Assembly: GCF_007993815.1 (NCBI RefSeq)
Contig: NZ_VJWE01000012.1
Coordinates: forward strand, 541,201-605,200
Direction of reading: 5' to 3'
Source of the DNA: Acidovorax delafieldii
GTDB taxonomy: Bacteria; Pseudomonadota; Gammaproteobacteria; Burkholderiales; Burkholderiaceae_C
DNA length: 64,000 bases
The translations under genes and the position numbers were made by a program. The notes below the pieces were generated by a model. It had not been told where the DNA came from and made no database searches. It saw nothing but the letters and a program-made list of their open reading frames with translations. This document shows, one piece after another, positions 46,413 to 55,593 of the stretch; positions within the stretch are counted from its first letter, which is position 1; every line of letters begins with the position of its first letter.

Positions 46413-46952
46413 TCAAGCCATCGAATAACCAGAGCCTCGCTTGTTGCCACCCTTCAGCGCCCGCACCAACACAGCCAGCAGCACCAAGCCAAACCCCACG
46501 AAGCAGATGAACGACCAGTTGGCAATCGAGCCACCCAGGAAGGTCCAGTCGATCGCAGTGCAATCGCCCGAGCCCCGGAAGATCATGGGGATGGCGCGGC
46601 TGATGGGGTAGTTTTCGATCATGCCGTAGAAGTCGCGGCCGCAGGTAGCGATCTCCGGCGGGTACCACTGCAGCCAGCTCTGGCGAGCCGCCACAAAGGC
46701 GCCAAACCCGGCAGTGATCACGGCCAGCAACGCCCAGGTCATCCACCAGCCCCGACTGCCTCGCGCACTCGCCAGGGCCGTGAATACAGCAACACCAATG
46801 AGCGCGTAGCGCTGCACGATGCACATGGGGCAAGGCTCCAGGCCCACCACATGCTGCAGGTACATGCCAAACGCCAGCATCGCCACACAGGCCACGCTGA
46901 CCAGCGCCAGCACGCGACGCGGGGCCTGATCAATCCAGTTCAACACCATCAT
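46413..46952 (-). CDS. dsbB: disulfide bond formation protein B
   Basis: This 179-residue inner membrane protein has four transmembrane helices and both periplasmic cysteine pairs: Cys41-Cys44 in EPCPMCIVQR and Cys104-Cys131, matching the spacing of E. coli DsbB. It reoxidises DsbA with quinone. The Arg after the first pair (QRYAL) that contacts quinone is present. The start may be at either of two adjacent ATG codons. It lies between a terminator and the end of the sulfate transport operon. No dsbA gene is nearby. Confidence 0.95.
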   Translation of the reverse strand: MMVLNWIDQAPRRVLALVSVACVAMLAFGMYLQHVVGLEPCPMCIVQRYALIGVAVFTALASARGSRGWWMTWALLAVITAGFGAFVAARQSWLQWYPPEIATCGRDFYGMIENYPISRAIPMIFRGSGDCTAIDWTFLGGSIANWSFICFVGFGLVLLAVLVRALKGGNKRGSGYSMA

Positions 46953-47005
46953 TCTTGTCCCTCGAAACCGCAGGTTACACAGAGAGGCCTCGAAGGAGAA
47001 GCAAC

Positions 47006-48130
47006 TCAGATACCGGCGGCGTGATCCAGAAAAACGCGGGCGCGGCGTGGTGTCACCACCAGCGTCTCACCCTCCTTGAAACCCATGTCCTTGAACTGCT
47101 GCGCAGGGATCTGCGCTTCGATCAGGGATTCTGGGGACGCATTGTCCGCTGGTTTGTGATCGTCGGTCGGAATAAGTTCCAGGCGCGCAATGGGGCCCAC
47201 CACAATGGCGCGGCTCAGCTGGGCCACGATGCCACGGGGACGGCCTTCGGCGTCCAGGCCCGCGCCAGGGGAGTAGCGCTCCACGTCCAGGTCGTGCGGG
47301 CGCACATAGGCAAAGGCCTTAGCGTTCTGCGCCGCCTGGTGCTCGGGCGAGTCGAGCTGCATGCCGTCCAGGTGCACCAGGCCTTCATGGGCGCGGCCGT
47401 GGAACAGGTTCACGTCGCCCAAAAAGCCGTAGACAAACGGGCTGGCAGGCTGGTCCCACACCTGCTGGGGGGAGCCGCTTTGCTCGATCTTGCCCTGGTT
47501 GATCACCACCACGCGGTCCGCCACTTCCAGGGCTTCTTCCTGGTCGTGGGTCACGAAGATGCTGGTCACATGCAGCTCGTCGTGCAGGCGGCGCAGCCAG
47601 CGACGCAGCTCCTTGCGCACCTTGGCGTCCAGCGCGCCGAAGGGTTCGTCGAGCAGCAGCACCTTGGGCTCCACCGCCAGCGCGCGAGCCAGCGCAATGC
47701 GTTGGCGCTGGCCGCCAGACAGTTGCGAAGGGTAGCGCTCGGCCAGCCAGTCCAGCTGCACCAGCTTGAGCAGGTCCATGACCTTCTTCTTGATCTGTGC
47801 TTCGCTGGGGCGCTCACTGCGGGGCTTCACGCGCAGGCCAAAAGCCACGTTCTCGAACACCGTCATGTGGCGGAACAATGCGTAGTGCTGGAAAACGAAG
47901 CCCACGTTGCGTTCGCGCACATGCACGTCGGTGGTGTCTTCGCCGCTGAAGTGGATGGTGCCCACGTCGGCCGTCTCCAGGCCCGCGATGATGCGCAGCA
48001 GCGTAGTCTTGCCGCAGCCCGAGGGGCCGAGCAGCGCAATGAGTTCGCCCGAGGCAATGTCCAGGCTCACATCGCGCAGCGCCTGAAAGTCGCCAAACTG
48101 TTTGCTGACGTTACGGATTTCAATGCTCAT
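47006..48130 (-). CDS. cysA: sulfate/thiosulfate ABC transporter ATP-binding protein
   Basis: This 374-residue ATPase starts [23 protein letters not shown] and shows Walker [10 protein letters not shown], signature [15 protein letters not shown], Walker [13 protein letters not shown] and the H-loop [13 protein letters not shown]. The C-terminal third is the TOBE-like CysA regulatory region ([26 protein letters not shown]). It powers sulfate import through CysT and CysW. It is the last gene of the sbp-cysT-cysW-cysA operon, 12 bases after cysW. Confidence 0.96.
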   Translation of the reverse strand: MSIEIRNVSKQFGDFQALRDVSLDIASGELIALLGPSGCGKTTLLRIIAGLETADVGTIHFSGEDTTDVHVRERNVGFVFQHYALFRHMTVFENVAFGLRVKPRSERPSEAQIKKKVMDLLKLVQLDWLAERYPSQLSGGQRQRIALARALAVEPKVLLLDEPFGALDAKVRKELRRWLRRLHDELHVTSIFVTHDQEEALEVADRVVVINQGKIEQSGSPQQVWDQPASPFVYGFLGDVNLFHGRAHEGLVHLDGMQLDSPEHQAAQNAKAFAYVRPHDLDVERYSPGAGLDAEGRPRGIVAQLSRAIVVGPIARLELIPTDDHKPADNASPESLIEAQIPAQQFKDMGFKEGETLVVTPRRARVFLDHAAGI

Positions 48131-48142
48131 GTTCTGTTTCCT

Positions 48143-49045
48143 TCACACGCCAGCGGGCGCGGGGCGCTCGGGCGGCAATTCGGCGGCGGCCTTCAGGGCC
48201 TGCTCGTTGCGGTGTTCGGCAATCGTCTTGATGACCAGCGTGACCAAGGCCAGCAAGGCCAGCAGCGAGGCAGCGGCAAACGCGGCCACCGATTGGTACT
48301 CGTTGTAGAGAATCTCGACGTGCAGCGGGATGGTGTTGGTCTGGCCCCGGATGTGGCCGGACACCACCGACACCGCACCAAACTCGCCCATGGCCCGCGC
48401 GTTGCACAAGATCACGCCGTACAGCAGGCCCCACTTGATGTTGGGCAAGGTCACGTACCAGAAGGTCTGCCAGCCGCTCGCGCCCAGCACGATGGCGGCC
48501 TGCTCCTCGTCGTTGCCCTGCGCCTGCATCAGCGGGATGAGCTCGCGGGCGATGAACGGAAAGGTCACAAACACGGTAGCCAGCACGATGCCGGGCACGG
48601 CAAAGATGATCTTGATGTCATGCGCCTGCAGCCACGGACCAAACCAGCCTTGCGCGCCAAACATCAGCACATAGATCAGGCCCGCCACCACGGGCGACAC
48701 CGAGAACGGCAGGTCCACCAGCGTGGTCAAGAAGGCCTTGCCTTTGAACTCGTACTTGGCAATGCACCACGCGGCTGCCACGCCGAACACGAGGTTCAGC
48801 GGCACGGCAATCAGCGCGGTGATCAGCGTGAGCTTGATGGCCGACCAGGCATCGGGCTCGCGCAGGCCTTCCAGGTATGCGCCAAAACCCTTGCGCAGCG
48901 CCTCTGCAAACACGGCGGCCAGTGGCAGCACCAGGAACAGCAGCATGAAAGCCAAGGCGATGGCGATCAGCGTGTAGCGGACCCAGGGCGCTTCGGTCGT
49001 GCCCGCCTGGGCGCGGCGAATGGTTCGGGAGTTGTTGCCGCTCAT
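48143..49045 (-). CDS. cysW: sulfate/thiosulfate ABC transporter permease CysW
   Basis: This 300-residue inner membrane protein has six helices and the permease EAA loop in [48 protein letters not shown]. The sequence [38 protein letters not shown] is typical of CysW. It pairs with CysT to form the channel for sulfate and thiosulfate. Its start overlaps the end of cysT by four bases, showing translational coupling. Confidence 0.95.
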   Translation of the reverse strand: MSGNNSRTIRRAQAGTTEAPWVRYTLIAIALAFMLLFLVLPLAAVFAEALRKGFGAYLEGLREPDAWSAIKLTLITALIAVPLNLVFGVAAAWCIAKYEFKGKAFLTTLVDLPFSVSPVVAGLIYVLMFGAQGWFGPWLQAHDIKIIFAVPGIVLATVFVTFPFIARELIPLMQAQGNDEEQAAIVLGASGWQTFWYVTLPNIKWGLLYGVILCNARAMGEFGAVSVVSGHIRGQTNTIPLHVEILYNEYQSVAAFAAASLLALLALVTLVIKTIAEHRNEQALKAAAELPPERPAPAGV

Positions 49046-49911
49046 GCTGGTGCCCCCGCGTGGCGGCGCTGCCAGGCTTGCAGCGCGTTGATGATGAGCA
49101 GCAGGATGAAAGAGATGACCAGCATCACCACAGCCACGGCGGTGGCGCCTGCGTAGTCATACTGCTCCAGCTTGCCGATGATGATGAGCGGCGTGATCTC
49201 CGACACCATGGGCATGTTGCCCGCGATGAAGATCACCGAGCCGTATTCCCCCACCGCCCGCGCAAACGCCATGGCAAAGCCGGTGAGCAGTGCGGGCGTG
49301 ATGGAGGGCAGGATGACCTTGGTGAAGGTCTGCAGGCGCGTGGCGCCCAGGCAGGTGGCGGCTTCTTCCAGCTCCTTTTCGGCGTCTTCCAGCACGGGCT
49401 GCACGGTGCGCACCACAAACGGCAGGCCGATGAAGATGAGCGCAATCACAATGCCCGCAGGCTTGAACGCAAGCTGGATGCCCATGGGCTCCAGAATGCT
49501 GCCCACCCAGCCGTTGCCTGCCAGCAGGGCCGTGAGCGAGATACCTGCCACGGCGGTGGGCAGCGCAAACGGCAGGTCCACCAGCGCATCCACGATCTTC
49601 TTGCCCGGGAACTTGTAGCGCACCAGCACCCACGCGATCAGTAGGCCAAACACCAGATTGACCAGCGCCGCGAGAAACGATGCGCCAAAGGTCAGCCGGT
49701 ACGACGCCATCACGCGCGGCGCGCTGATGGCCGCCCAGAACTGGTCCCAGGTGAGCGTGAAGGTCTTGAAGATCAGTGCCGACAGCGGGATCAGCACGAT
49801 GATGCTCAAGTAGAAAAGGGTGTAGCCCAATGACAGCCCAAAGCCAGGCAGCACGCGCTTGGGCGCGCGCCGTCCGGCCGGGGCTGCGGCCACAGCGGTC
49901 GCAGTGGTCAT
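49042..49911 (-). CDS. cysT: sulfate/thiosulfate ABC transporter permease CysT (CysU)
   Basis: This 289-residue permease has six helices, opening [27 protein letters not shown]. The family motif [21 protein letters not shown] is followed by the EAA loop [51 protein letters not shown]. It forms the heterodimeric sulfate channel with CysW. It follows the binding protein gene by 37 bases and overlaps cysW by four. Confidence 0.95.
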   Translation of the reverse strand: MTTATAVAAAPAGRRAPKRVLPGFGLSLGYTLFYLSIIVLIPLSALIFKTFTLTWDQFWAAISAPRVMASYRLTFGASFLAALVNLVFGLLIAWVLVRYKFPGKKIVDALVDLPFALPTAVAGISLTALLAGNGWVGSILEPMGIQLAFKPAGIVIALIFIGLPFVVRTVQPVLEDAEKELEEAATCLGATRLQTFTKVILPSITPALLTGFAMAFARAVGEYGSVIFIAGNMPMVSEITPLIIIGKLEQYDYAGATAVAVVMLVISFILLLIINALQAWQRRHAGAPA

Positions 49912-49948
49912 AGATGCAGTGGTGAGTCGGGAAAAGCGCTCGGCCTAT

Positions 49949-50953
49949 TTACTTGGCGCCGGGCGTGTACAGCTTGTCGAACTGGCCGCCGTCGTTGAAG
50001 TGCACCTTCTGCGCTTCGGTCAGGGAGCCGAAGTACTTGGCCACCGTGAACTGCTTGAGCGGCTTGAAGGTGTCGGCGTACTTCTTGAGCACGGTCTCCG
50101 AACGGGGGCGGATGGCGTGCTTGGCTGCGATCTCTTGCGCTTCTTCCGAGTACAGGTAGTCCAGGTAGGCCTTGGCCAGCTGGGCCGTGCCCTTCTTGGC
50201 CACGGTGCGCTCCACCACGGCCACGGGGTTTTCAGCCACCACGCTCACCGAAGGGTAGATGGCATCGACCTTGCCCGCGCCGAACTCGCGGTCGATGGAG
50301 ACCACCTCGGATTCGAAAGTGATCAGCACATCGCCCTGGTTGCGCTGCAGGAAGGTGGCCGTGGCATCGCGGCCGCCCTTGGCCAGGATAGGCACGTTCT
50401 TGTACAGCTTGCCGACAAACTCGGCGGCCTGCGCCTCGGTGCCGCCCTTTTCACGCACGGCGCCCCAGGCGGCCAGGTAGGCATAGCGGCCGTTGCCGCC
50501 GGTCTTGGGGTTGACCACGATCACCTGCACGCCGGGCTTGATCAGGTCGTCCCAGTCCTTGATGTTCTTGGGGTTGCCGTTGCGCACCAGGAACAGCATG
50601 GTCGAGGTGGTGGGCGATGCGTCGTGCGGGAACTTCTTGGCCCAGTCCTTGGCAACCACGCCGTTGTCCGCCAGAAACTGTACGTCGGTGGTGGTATTCA
50701 TGGTGACCACGTCAGCAGCCAAACCGTCGTTCACGGCACGGGCCTGGGCGCTGGAGCCGGCGTGCGACTGGTCGATCTTCACGTCCTGGCCGGTGGTCTT
50801 CTTGTAGTGCGCAGCGAAGGCCACGTTGTAGTCCTTGTAGAACTCGCGGGCCACGTCATACGACACATTGAGCAGCGAATTTTGAGCGGCAGCCATGCCG
50901 CTCGCGGCCAGGGCCAGAGAGGCCAGGAGGGTCTTGAGTTTCAAAGAAGTCAT
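49949..50953 (-). CDS. sbp: sulfate-binding periplasmic protein
   Basis: This 334-residue protein has a signal peptide (MTSLKLKTLLASLALAASGMAAAQ) and the Sbp/CysP fold: SLLNVSYDVAREFYKDYNVAF, the sulfate-contacting DQSHAGSSAQARAV loop, MNTTTDVQFLADNG, and VIVVNPKTGGNGRYAYLAAWGA. It delivers sulfate to CysTWA. The ATG at 50953 is chosen because it places the signal peptide at the start; the upstream ATG lies only 48 bases earlier within the leader. It is the first gene of the operon, and an AT-rich control element lies 51 bases upstream. Confidence 0.95.
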   Translation of the reverse strand: MTSLKLKTLLASLALAASGMAAAQNSLLNVSYDVAREFYKDYNVAFAAHYKKTTGQDVKIDQSHAGSSAQARAVNDGLAADVVTMNTTTDVQFLADNGVVAKDWAKKFPHDASPTTSTMLFLVRNGNPKNIKDWDDLIKPGVQVIVVNPKTGGNGRYAYLAAWGAVREKGGTEAQAAEFVGKLYKNVPILAKGGRDATATFLQRNQGDVLITFESEVVSIDREFGAGKVDAIYPSVSVVAENPVAVVERTVAKKGTAQLAKAYLDYLYSEEAQEIAAKHAIRPRSETVLKKYADTFKPLKQFTVAKYFGSLTEAQKVHFNDGGQFDKLYTPGAK

Positions 50954-51003
50954 GGTGAAGTCGCCCAAAAAATGCTGGAGATTCCGCATTGTGCGGACCA
51001 CCC

Positions 51004-51041
51004 CTTAAAACTCAAAAGAATATATTCTTGTTAATTAATCG
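51004..51041 (-). promoter_or_regulatory. sulfate operon control element shared with the serine hydrolase gene
   Basis: A 38-base AT-rich block upstream of sbp contains the perfect palindrome AAGAATATATTCTT (51016-51029) and ATTCTTGTTAATTAATCG (51024-51041). It aligns without gaps to 51792-51829 upstream of the next gene, about 31 of 38 identical. The position and AT-rich dyads suggest a CysB-type activator site, overlapping the promoter; this is inferred. Confidence 0.6.
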
Positions 51042-51120
51042 AGAATTGGCATATAAAGATCTCAAAGGGCGTGCCGGGGCCATGACCCCAAACCGCACAT
51101 CAGCAGCCCGGGGCCGGACA

Positions 51121-51189
51121 TTTCGGGTCCTGCAGGCTCCAAGCGCTGGTAACACATGCGCCGAAAGCTATCGATTAGATAGCAATCAG
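51121..51189 (-). repeat. dispersed palindromic repeat, copy upstream of sbp
   Basis: On the minus strand: GATTGCTATCTAATCGATAGC, then GGCGCATGTGTTACCAGCGC, then TTGGAGCCTGCAGG. The copy reaches the last codons of the serine hydrolase gene (stop at 51186). Confidence 0.82.
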
Positions 51190-51767
51190 GCGGCGGCCGG
51201 AGAAACCTGCGAGTACCCTGCAGCTGGCTGGATGGTGCTGTGGTCGCCCTCCAAAGACTGCAGCAACGCCCAGCCCAGCGGCCATTCGCCATGGCCCGAG
51301 TCAATATTGATATGCCCCGCGTTCTGCATGCGCACAAACTCGCTGCCCCAGGCTCTGGCATAGGCGCCCGCCAGGCGAATGGGACAAAACGGGTCATTGC
51401 TGCTGGCCACCACGATGCTGCGGTAAGGCAACGCCGCGTAGGGCACGGGGGCAAAGTCGCTCAGGATGGCGCGGCGCTCGGGGTCGGCAGGAGCCACCAG
51501 CAAGGCGCCGCACACCTTGGCTGCAGCCTCCGGCCCCATGTGGGTGGTGGCAATACAGCCCAGGCTGTGTGCCACGATCACTACAGGGTGCGTTGCGGCC
51601 AGTACCGTCTTCTCCAGCTGACTCACCCAGGCTGAACGCGTGGGCGTGATCCAGTCGTCCTGCACCACGCGGCGCGCGTGGGGCAGGCGCTCGGCCCACA
51701 GGCTTTGCCAGTGGCCGGGGCCCGAATCGCGCCAGCCGGGGACGATGATGATGGAGGTGGTGGTCAC
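51186..51767 (-). CDS. RBBP9/YdeN-like serine hydrolase
   Basis: This protein of about 193 residues belongs to the small alpha/beta hydrolase family Ser_hydrolase. Features are IIIVPGWRDSGPGHWQSLW at the N-terminus, the nucleophile in VIVAHSLGCIATTH, the acid in VASSNDPFC, and the His in QNAGHINIDSGHGEWP. The GTG at 51767 is the best start since the conserved region begins four residues later; a TTG at 51803 would lie within the AT-rich control element. That element is shared with the sulfate operon, so the gene may respond to sulfur supply. Substrate unknown. Confidence 0.85.
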   Translation of the reverse strand: MTTTSIIIVPGWRDSGPGHWQSLWAERLPHARRVVQDDWITPTRSAWVSQLEKTVLAATHPVVIVAHSLGCIATTHMGPEAAAKVCGALLVAPADPERRAILSDFAPVPYAALPYRSIVVASSNDPFCPIRLAGAYARAWGSEFVRMQNAGHINIDSGHGEWPLGWALLQSLEGDHSTIQPAAGYSQVSPAAA

Positions 51768-51791
51768 AGGCAGGGATTCTGCGAGCCAGCC

Positions 51792-51829
51792 TTTAAAACC
51801 CAAACGACTTAATTCTTGTTATTTAATCG
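51792..51829 (-). promoter_or_regulatory. second copy of the sulfate-operon control element
   Basis: The block contains TTTAAAAC and ATTCTTGTTATTTAATCG (51812-51829), the latter 17 of 18 identical to 51024-51041. It lies 25 bases upstream of the predicted GTG of the serine hydrolase, on the same strand and orientation as at sbp. Confidence 0.6.
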
Positions 51830-51905
51830 CCAAATCATCTAATCACAGACAATCCGGAGACAAAAAATCGCATGCGCTAGTGTCGTCCGCTGCAAGCCAT
51901 CCCAT

Positions 51906-52637
51906 CTAATCGTCGGCCAGCAAGCGCTTCAGTCGCTGGGGATAGTTGTTGAGGAAGTCACGAGTTACCGCGTAGTGCTCCGTGTCCTCGAAGGCCACTT
52001 CGGACAGACCAGCGCCATCGAATTGGATGATCTTGGCGTTGGGATAGGACAGCAGGATGGGGGAGTGCGTGGCAATGATGAATTGAGATTTGTCTTCCAC
52101 CAATTGGTGGATTGCATACAGCGCAGCGAGTTGGCGGTTGGGTGATAAGGCTGCCTCGGGCTCGTCCAGCAAGTACAACCCTTTGCCCTGGAACTTGTGC
52201 GTCAGCAGCGCCATAAACGCCTCGCCATGAGACCGAGCATGTAGCGATTTTCCGCCGTAGTTATCCAGGTAGCCAACCTCATCCATGTAGGTGGCCACAT
52301 TGAAGAAGCTCTCAGCCCGCAAGAAATAACCATCTTGCGGCTTGCGGTAGCTCCGCGCCAACCGCAGCACCTCATGCAACGATGATTCTGAATCCGCCGT
52401 AGCCAGTCTGAAATTGCGAGTGCCACCCTCCGGGCTATAGCCCAGGGCCAACGCGATGCCCTCTAACAACGTTGATTTCCCAGAACCGTTCTCCCCCACA
52501 AAGAAGGTTACGTCCGGGTGAAACTGCAGCAGACCCAGTTCTCGGATCGAGGGTACGTTGTAGGGATAGGTTTCGTAGTCCACATCTGCATCTGGGCGGA
52601 TGCAAGCGCTTTGGAGATAGGGTTTGGCGGCAAGCAT
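51906..52637 (-). CDS. stand-alone SMC/Rad50-like AAA ATPase (AAA_21 type)
   Basis: This 243-residue protein is a compact ABC-type ATPase without a coiled coil: Walker A in FFVGENGSGKSTLLEGIALAL, an ABC-like signature in ARSHGEAFMALL, and Walker B with D-loop in GLYLLDEPEAALSPNRQ, then switch His in FIIATHSPILLS. It resembles stand-alone predicted ATP-binding proteins of the AAA_21 group that often travel with defence or mobile genes; no such neighbour is present. Its base composition and codon choice look less GC-rich than the flanking genes, a hint of horizontal transfer. No partner gene overlaps it. Function unknown. Confidence 0.85.
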   Translation of the reverse strand: MLAAKPYLQSACIRPDADVDYETYPYNVPSIRELGLLQFHPDVTFFVGENGSGKSTLLEGIALALGYSPEGGTRNFRLATADSESSLHEVLRLARSYRKPQDGYFLRAESFFNVATYMDEVGYLDNYGGKSLHARSHGEAFMALLTHKFQGKGLYLLDEPEAALSPNRQLAALYAIHQLVEDKSQFIIATHSPILLSYPNAKIIQFDGAGLSEVAFEDTEHYAVTRDFLNNYPQRLKRLLADD

Positions 52638-52841
52638 GCGCTCATGCTAACGGGCCGCGCTGACTTTTAGCTCACTGGGCAAAAGGTCTCTTCGATGGCC
52701 CCCAGTCTTCCCGCGAAATGGCCAAGTGGCCCGAAAGAGATAAGCCCCAAAGAACATTTTTAGATTTTTTGCATCCGCTCAACCCCATTTAGCTATCCCG
52801 TTCGTTTCACCCAGCACCACCACTTTTTTGATGGAGCTGCC

Positions 52842-53756
52842 ATGAAACCCCGCCTTCTCACCCTGCCCGCCCTCGCGACACTGGCCGCGTTGCTGGGCCT
52901 GAGCCACCTGCCTGCCCATGCCATTGGCCGCCTGGCCGATGTCACCATCGTGGACCGCGACACTGGGACCACGTTGCCGGTGCACTACGCCCAAGGCGAG
53001 TACTGGGTGGCCGGCCGCCCGGGCGCGCGGTATGCCATCACCGTGCGCAACCGGCTGGGCGAGCGGGTCCTGGCCGTGCCTTCGGTGGACGGGGTCAACG
53101 TGCTCAGCGGCGAAACCGCTGCGTGGGACCAGGGCGGGTATGTGTTCTCGCCCTATGAGCGTTACCAGATCACCGGCTGGCGCAAGAGCAACAGCGAAGT
53201 CGCTGCGTTCGAGTTCTCGCACATTGCCAACTCGTATGCCGCCCGAACAGGCCGCCCCGGTCACGTGGGCGTGATTGGCGTGGCGCTGTTCCGCGAACAG
53301 CCACCGGTGCCCTCGCCCGCCGTCGTCCCCGAGCCATACAGCCAGCGCCGTGATGGCAGCAACGGGAGTGCCAACAGCCTGGGGCGCTTGCGCGAAGAGC
53401 CTGCCCCTGCGCTGCCCTCTGCACAGTCGGCACCCGCACCAGCCGCCGCCGCACCGTCGCCAGCATCAGAGGCCGAGTCCTCGGCGCGCTCGATGTCTGC
53501 CGACAGTGCGGCCAAGGCTGCGCCTATGCCGTCGGCCAAGCTGGGAACGGCGCACGGCCAGCGCGAGACATCCGTTGTGTCGCACACCACTTTCACCCGG
53601 CTGCAACTCCGCCCCAACGAAATCATCAGCATCCGCTATGACAGCCGCGAAAACCTGATGGCTGCGGGCGTGATCCGCGAGCCCATCGCGCGGCCCCCTG
53701 TGCCCCGCGCGTTTCCGCAGTCCGACAACCTGTCGTACGTTCCCGACCCGAGGTAG
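52842..53756 (+). CDS. secreted protein of unknown function, upstream of ECF sigma gene
   Basis: This 304-residue protein has a signal peptide (MKPRLLTLPALATLAALLGLSHLPAHA). The mature N-terminal part (about 30-150: VTIVDRDTGTTLPVHYAQGEYWVAGRPGARYAITVRN) looks like a beta-rich domain. A Pro/Ala/Ser linker (about 155-230) follows, then a conserved-looking tail (TTFTRLQLRPNEIISIRYDS). No family is recognised. It is followed after 37 bases by an ECF sigma factor gene and then a membrane protein with ankyrin repeats, so it may be the effector or signal receptor of that unit. Confidence 0.75.
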   Translation: MKPRLLTLPALATLAALLGLSHLPAHAIGRLADVTIVDRDTGTTLPVHYAQGEYWVAGRPGARYAITVRNRLGERVLAVPSVDGVNVLSGETAAWDQGGYVFSPYERYQITGWRKSNSEVAAFEFSHIANSYAARTGRPGHVGVIGVALFREQPPVPSPAVVPEPYSQRRDGSNGSANSLGRLREEPAPALPSAQSAPAPAAAAPSPASEAESSARSMSADSAAKAAPMPSAKLGTAHGQRETSVVSHTTFTRLQLRPNEIISIRYDSRENLMAAGVIREPIARPPVPRAFPQSDNLSYVPDPR

Positions 53757-53793
53757 GCCTTGAGAGCATCTACCGGTACGCTCCCGATGGTGC

Positions 53794-54399
53794 ATGCGGG
53801 CCTCGCATAATCCGCGGGTGCCATCCGCCCCGCCCCACGACGATGCCGACGAGACGCTGATGCTGCGTTACGCCAGCGGCGACCTGGGTGCGTTCGACCG
53901 GCTCTACGCCCGGCACGAGCTGGCCGTGTGGCGGTTCGTGTTTCGCAGCGTGAAGGTGCAGGCCGTGGCCGACGACCTGCTGCAGGACGTGTGGTTTGCG
54001 GTGGCGCGCAACGCTGCCCGCTACGAGGTCAAGGCCAGGTTCCGAACCTGGCTGTTCACCTTGGCACACCACCGGCTGGTGGACCACCTGCGTACCGCCA
54101 AACACCATGCCAGCCTGGATGCCAGCGACGACGATGCGCGCAGCCTGGCAGACACGCTGGTGGCGGACTCGGGCTTCGGGCCCGTGCGCCAGCTGCAGTC
54201 GCGCGAGCAGGCCGCCGCGCTCATCGCCGCCGTAGAGCAGTTGCCGCCAGAGCAGCGCGAGGCCTTTTTGTTGCAAGCCGAAGGAGACCTGAGCGTGCAG
54301 GAGATTGCCGAGGCCACCGGCGTGAACTTTGAAACCGCCAAGAGCCGCCTGCGCTACGCGCGGGCCAGCCTGCGCCAGCACCTCAAGGAGTTTGTATGA
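53794..54399 (+). CDS. ECF-type RNA polymerase sigma factor
   Basis: This 201-residue protein has sigma region 2 (DLGAFDRLYARHELAVWRFVFRSV, VADDLLQDVWFAVARNAARY, FRTWLFTLAHHRLVDHLR) and sigma-4 (VEQLPPEQREAFLLQAEGDLSVQEIAEATGVNFETAKSRLRYARASLRQHL), the compact ECF layout. The start may be ATG 53794 or GTG 53818; both leave the domains intact. Its stop overlaps the ATG of the next gene by four bases. That gene encodes a membrane protein with a short cytosolic N-terminus, so it is probably the cognate anti-sigma factor. Confidence 0.92.
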   Translation: MRASHNPRVPSAPPHDDADETLMLRYASGDLGAFDRLYARHELAVWRFVFRSVKVQAVADDLLQDVWFAVARNAARYEVKARFRTWLFTLAHHRLVDHLRTAKHHASLDASDDDARSLADTLVADSGFGPVRQLQSREQAAALIAAVEQLPPEQREAFLLQAEGDLSVQEIAEATGVNFETAKSRLRYARASLRQHLKEFV

Positions 54400-55490
54400 C
54401 CCGGCAGGATGACGAACTGGTCCGGCGCTACCACGAGGCCAGCGAACAGGAAGGCGCCCGCCCCGGCGCGCATGTGCGTGATGCCGTGCGTGCGCATGCA
54501 CAGATGGTGGCAGCGGCTGCGGCATCAGCCACCCCGGTAGCAGCCCCTGCCGCCAACCAGGCCCGCTGGAAGATTTCGGCCCTGGCCACCTTGGCCGTGG
54601 TGGGACTGACTGGCTTGCTGATGCTGCAGTTTGAGCGCGGCACACCCGAAGAGCGGGACACCGCTTTCAGCCACCGCCGGGCCGAGTCGCCTGCGCAGGC
54701 TCCTACGGCCCCTGCGCCTGCCCCTGCGGCCACACCGACGCTCCCGCCACCGGCAGAGCCCCCATCGGGCACTCCGCCTGCGCCGGAAAGCACGCAGAAA
54801 AGTACGCGGAACAGCACCGGCCCGTCGGCCGACGCCATGCCCCCCAAGCCCGCCACGGTAGCCCCCCCCGCGCCTGCGCAGACACCAGCACCCGTCCAGC
54901 CCGTAGCCAAGTCGGCTCCTGTGTCGCCTTCCACTGAGCAGGAAGCCCTGTCAGCACCTCGCGCCGCCGGGGCCGCCTCCGGCTTCCCCGCATCACCCCC
55001 CATGCCCTCGACGGCCGCAGCCCCCCGCGCCGAATCCAGTACCGAAAGGCGCGAACGCGCATCAGTCTCCCCTGCACCAGCCCTTCAAGAAACCGCTCCG
55101 GCTGCCCCCGCCGCAGCAGCTGCACCAGCCACCCGCGCCCCGCTGGCGGACTCTGCAGCGCGCGACCACCAAGCGGCTGCTACAGCCCCTGCCATGTCAA
55201 AAAATCTGGGCGCGGCCTTGCCCGTCACCATCTGGGAGGCCGCCCGCACGGGCCAACCCCAGCAGGTCGAAGCCCTCGTGCAACAGGGCACACCAGTGGA
55301 TGCCCGCGACCCCGGAGGAAAAACCGCCCTGATGCTGGCCGCCTTGAACGGCCACACCGCCACTGTGCAGCGGCTGCTGGCCTTGCGCGCCAACCCGGCG
55401 CTGGTGGACCGCGAAGGTCTGAATGCGGCACAGCTCGCGGCACAACGGGGGCACACGCGCCTAGCGGAGCTGCTGGAAGCGGCCCGCTGA
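54396..55490 (+). CDS. putative transmembrane anti-sigma factor with periplasmic ankyrin repeats
   Basis: This 364-residue protein has a 58-residue N-terminal segment (MTRQDDELVRRYHEASEQEG), one transmembrane helix (about 59-78, ISALATLAVVGLTGLLML), a low-complexity Pro/Ala/Ser region of about 190 residues, and about 90 C-terminal residues of ankyrin repeats (PVTIWEAARTGQPQQVEALV, GKTALMLAALNGHTATVQRLL, GLNAAQLAAQRGHTRLAELL). The start overlaps the ECF sigma stop (ATGA), the usual position for an anti-sigma factor. No ZAS zinc motif is seen, so the assignment is positional. The ankyrin repeats should lie in the periplasm, where they could bind a signal protein. Confidence 0.75.
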   Translation: MTRQDDELVRRYHEASEQEGARPGAHVRDAVRAHAQMVAAAAASATPVAAPAANQARWKISALATLAVVGLTGLLMLQFERGTPEERDTAFSHRRAESPAQAPTAPAPAPAATPTLPPPAEPPSGTPPAPESTQKSTRNSTGPSADAMPPKPATVAPPAPAQTPAPVQPVAKSAPVSPSTEQEALSAPRAAGAASGFPASPPMPSTAAAPRAESSTERRERASVSPAPALQETAPAAPAAAAAPATRAPLADSAARDHQAAATAPAMSKNLGAALPVTIWEAARTGQPQQVEALVQQGTPVDARDPGGKTALMLAALNGHTATVQRLLALRANPALVDREGLNAAQLAAQRGHTRLAELLEAAR

Positions 55491-55593
55491 AAAGCGCACC
55501 GGCAGGTCTCGCAGAGCCCGCGTGATGTCCGCAGGGGGCGGGCGTAGCTGCCCCGCTCGGCGATAGGGGCGAGTCAGTTGCTCGTCGGAATCA

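Noticed and set aside
46955..49156. Long plus-strand frame opposite cysA and cysW
   Set aside because: Antisense shadow of the sulfate operon; no domain, ribosome binding site or family resemblance.
53818..53820. Alternative GTG start of the ECF sigma factor
   Set aside because: It is possible, but the ATG at 53794 is equally compatible with the domains, so the longer form is kept with a note.
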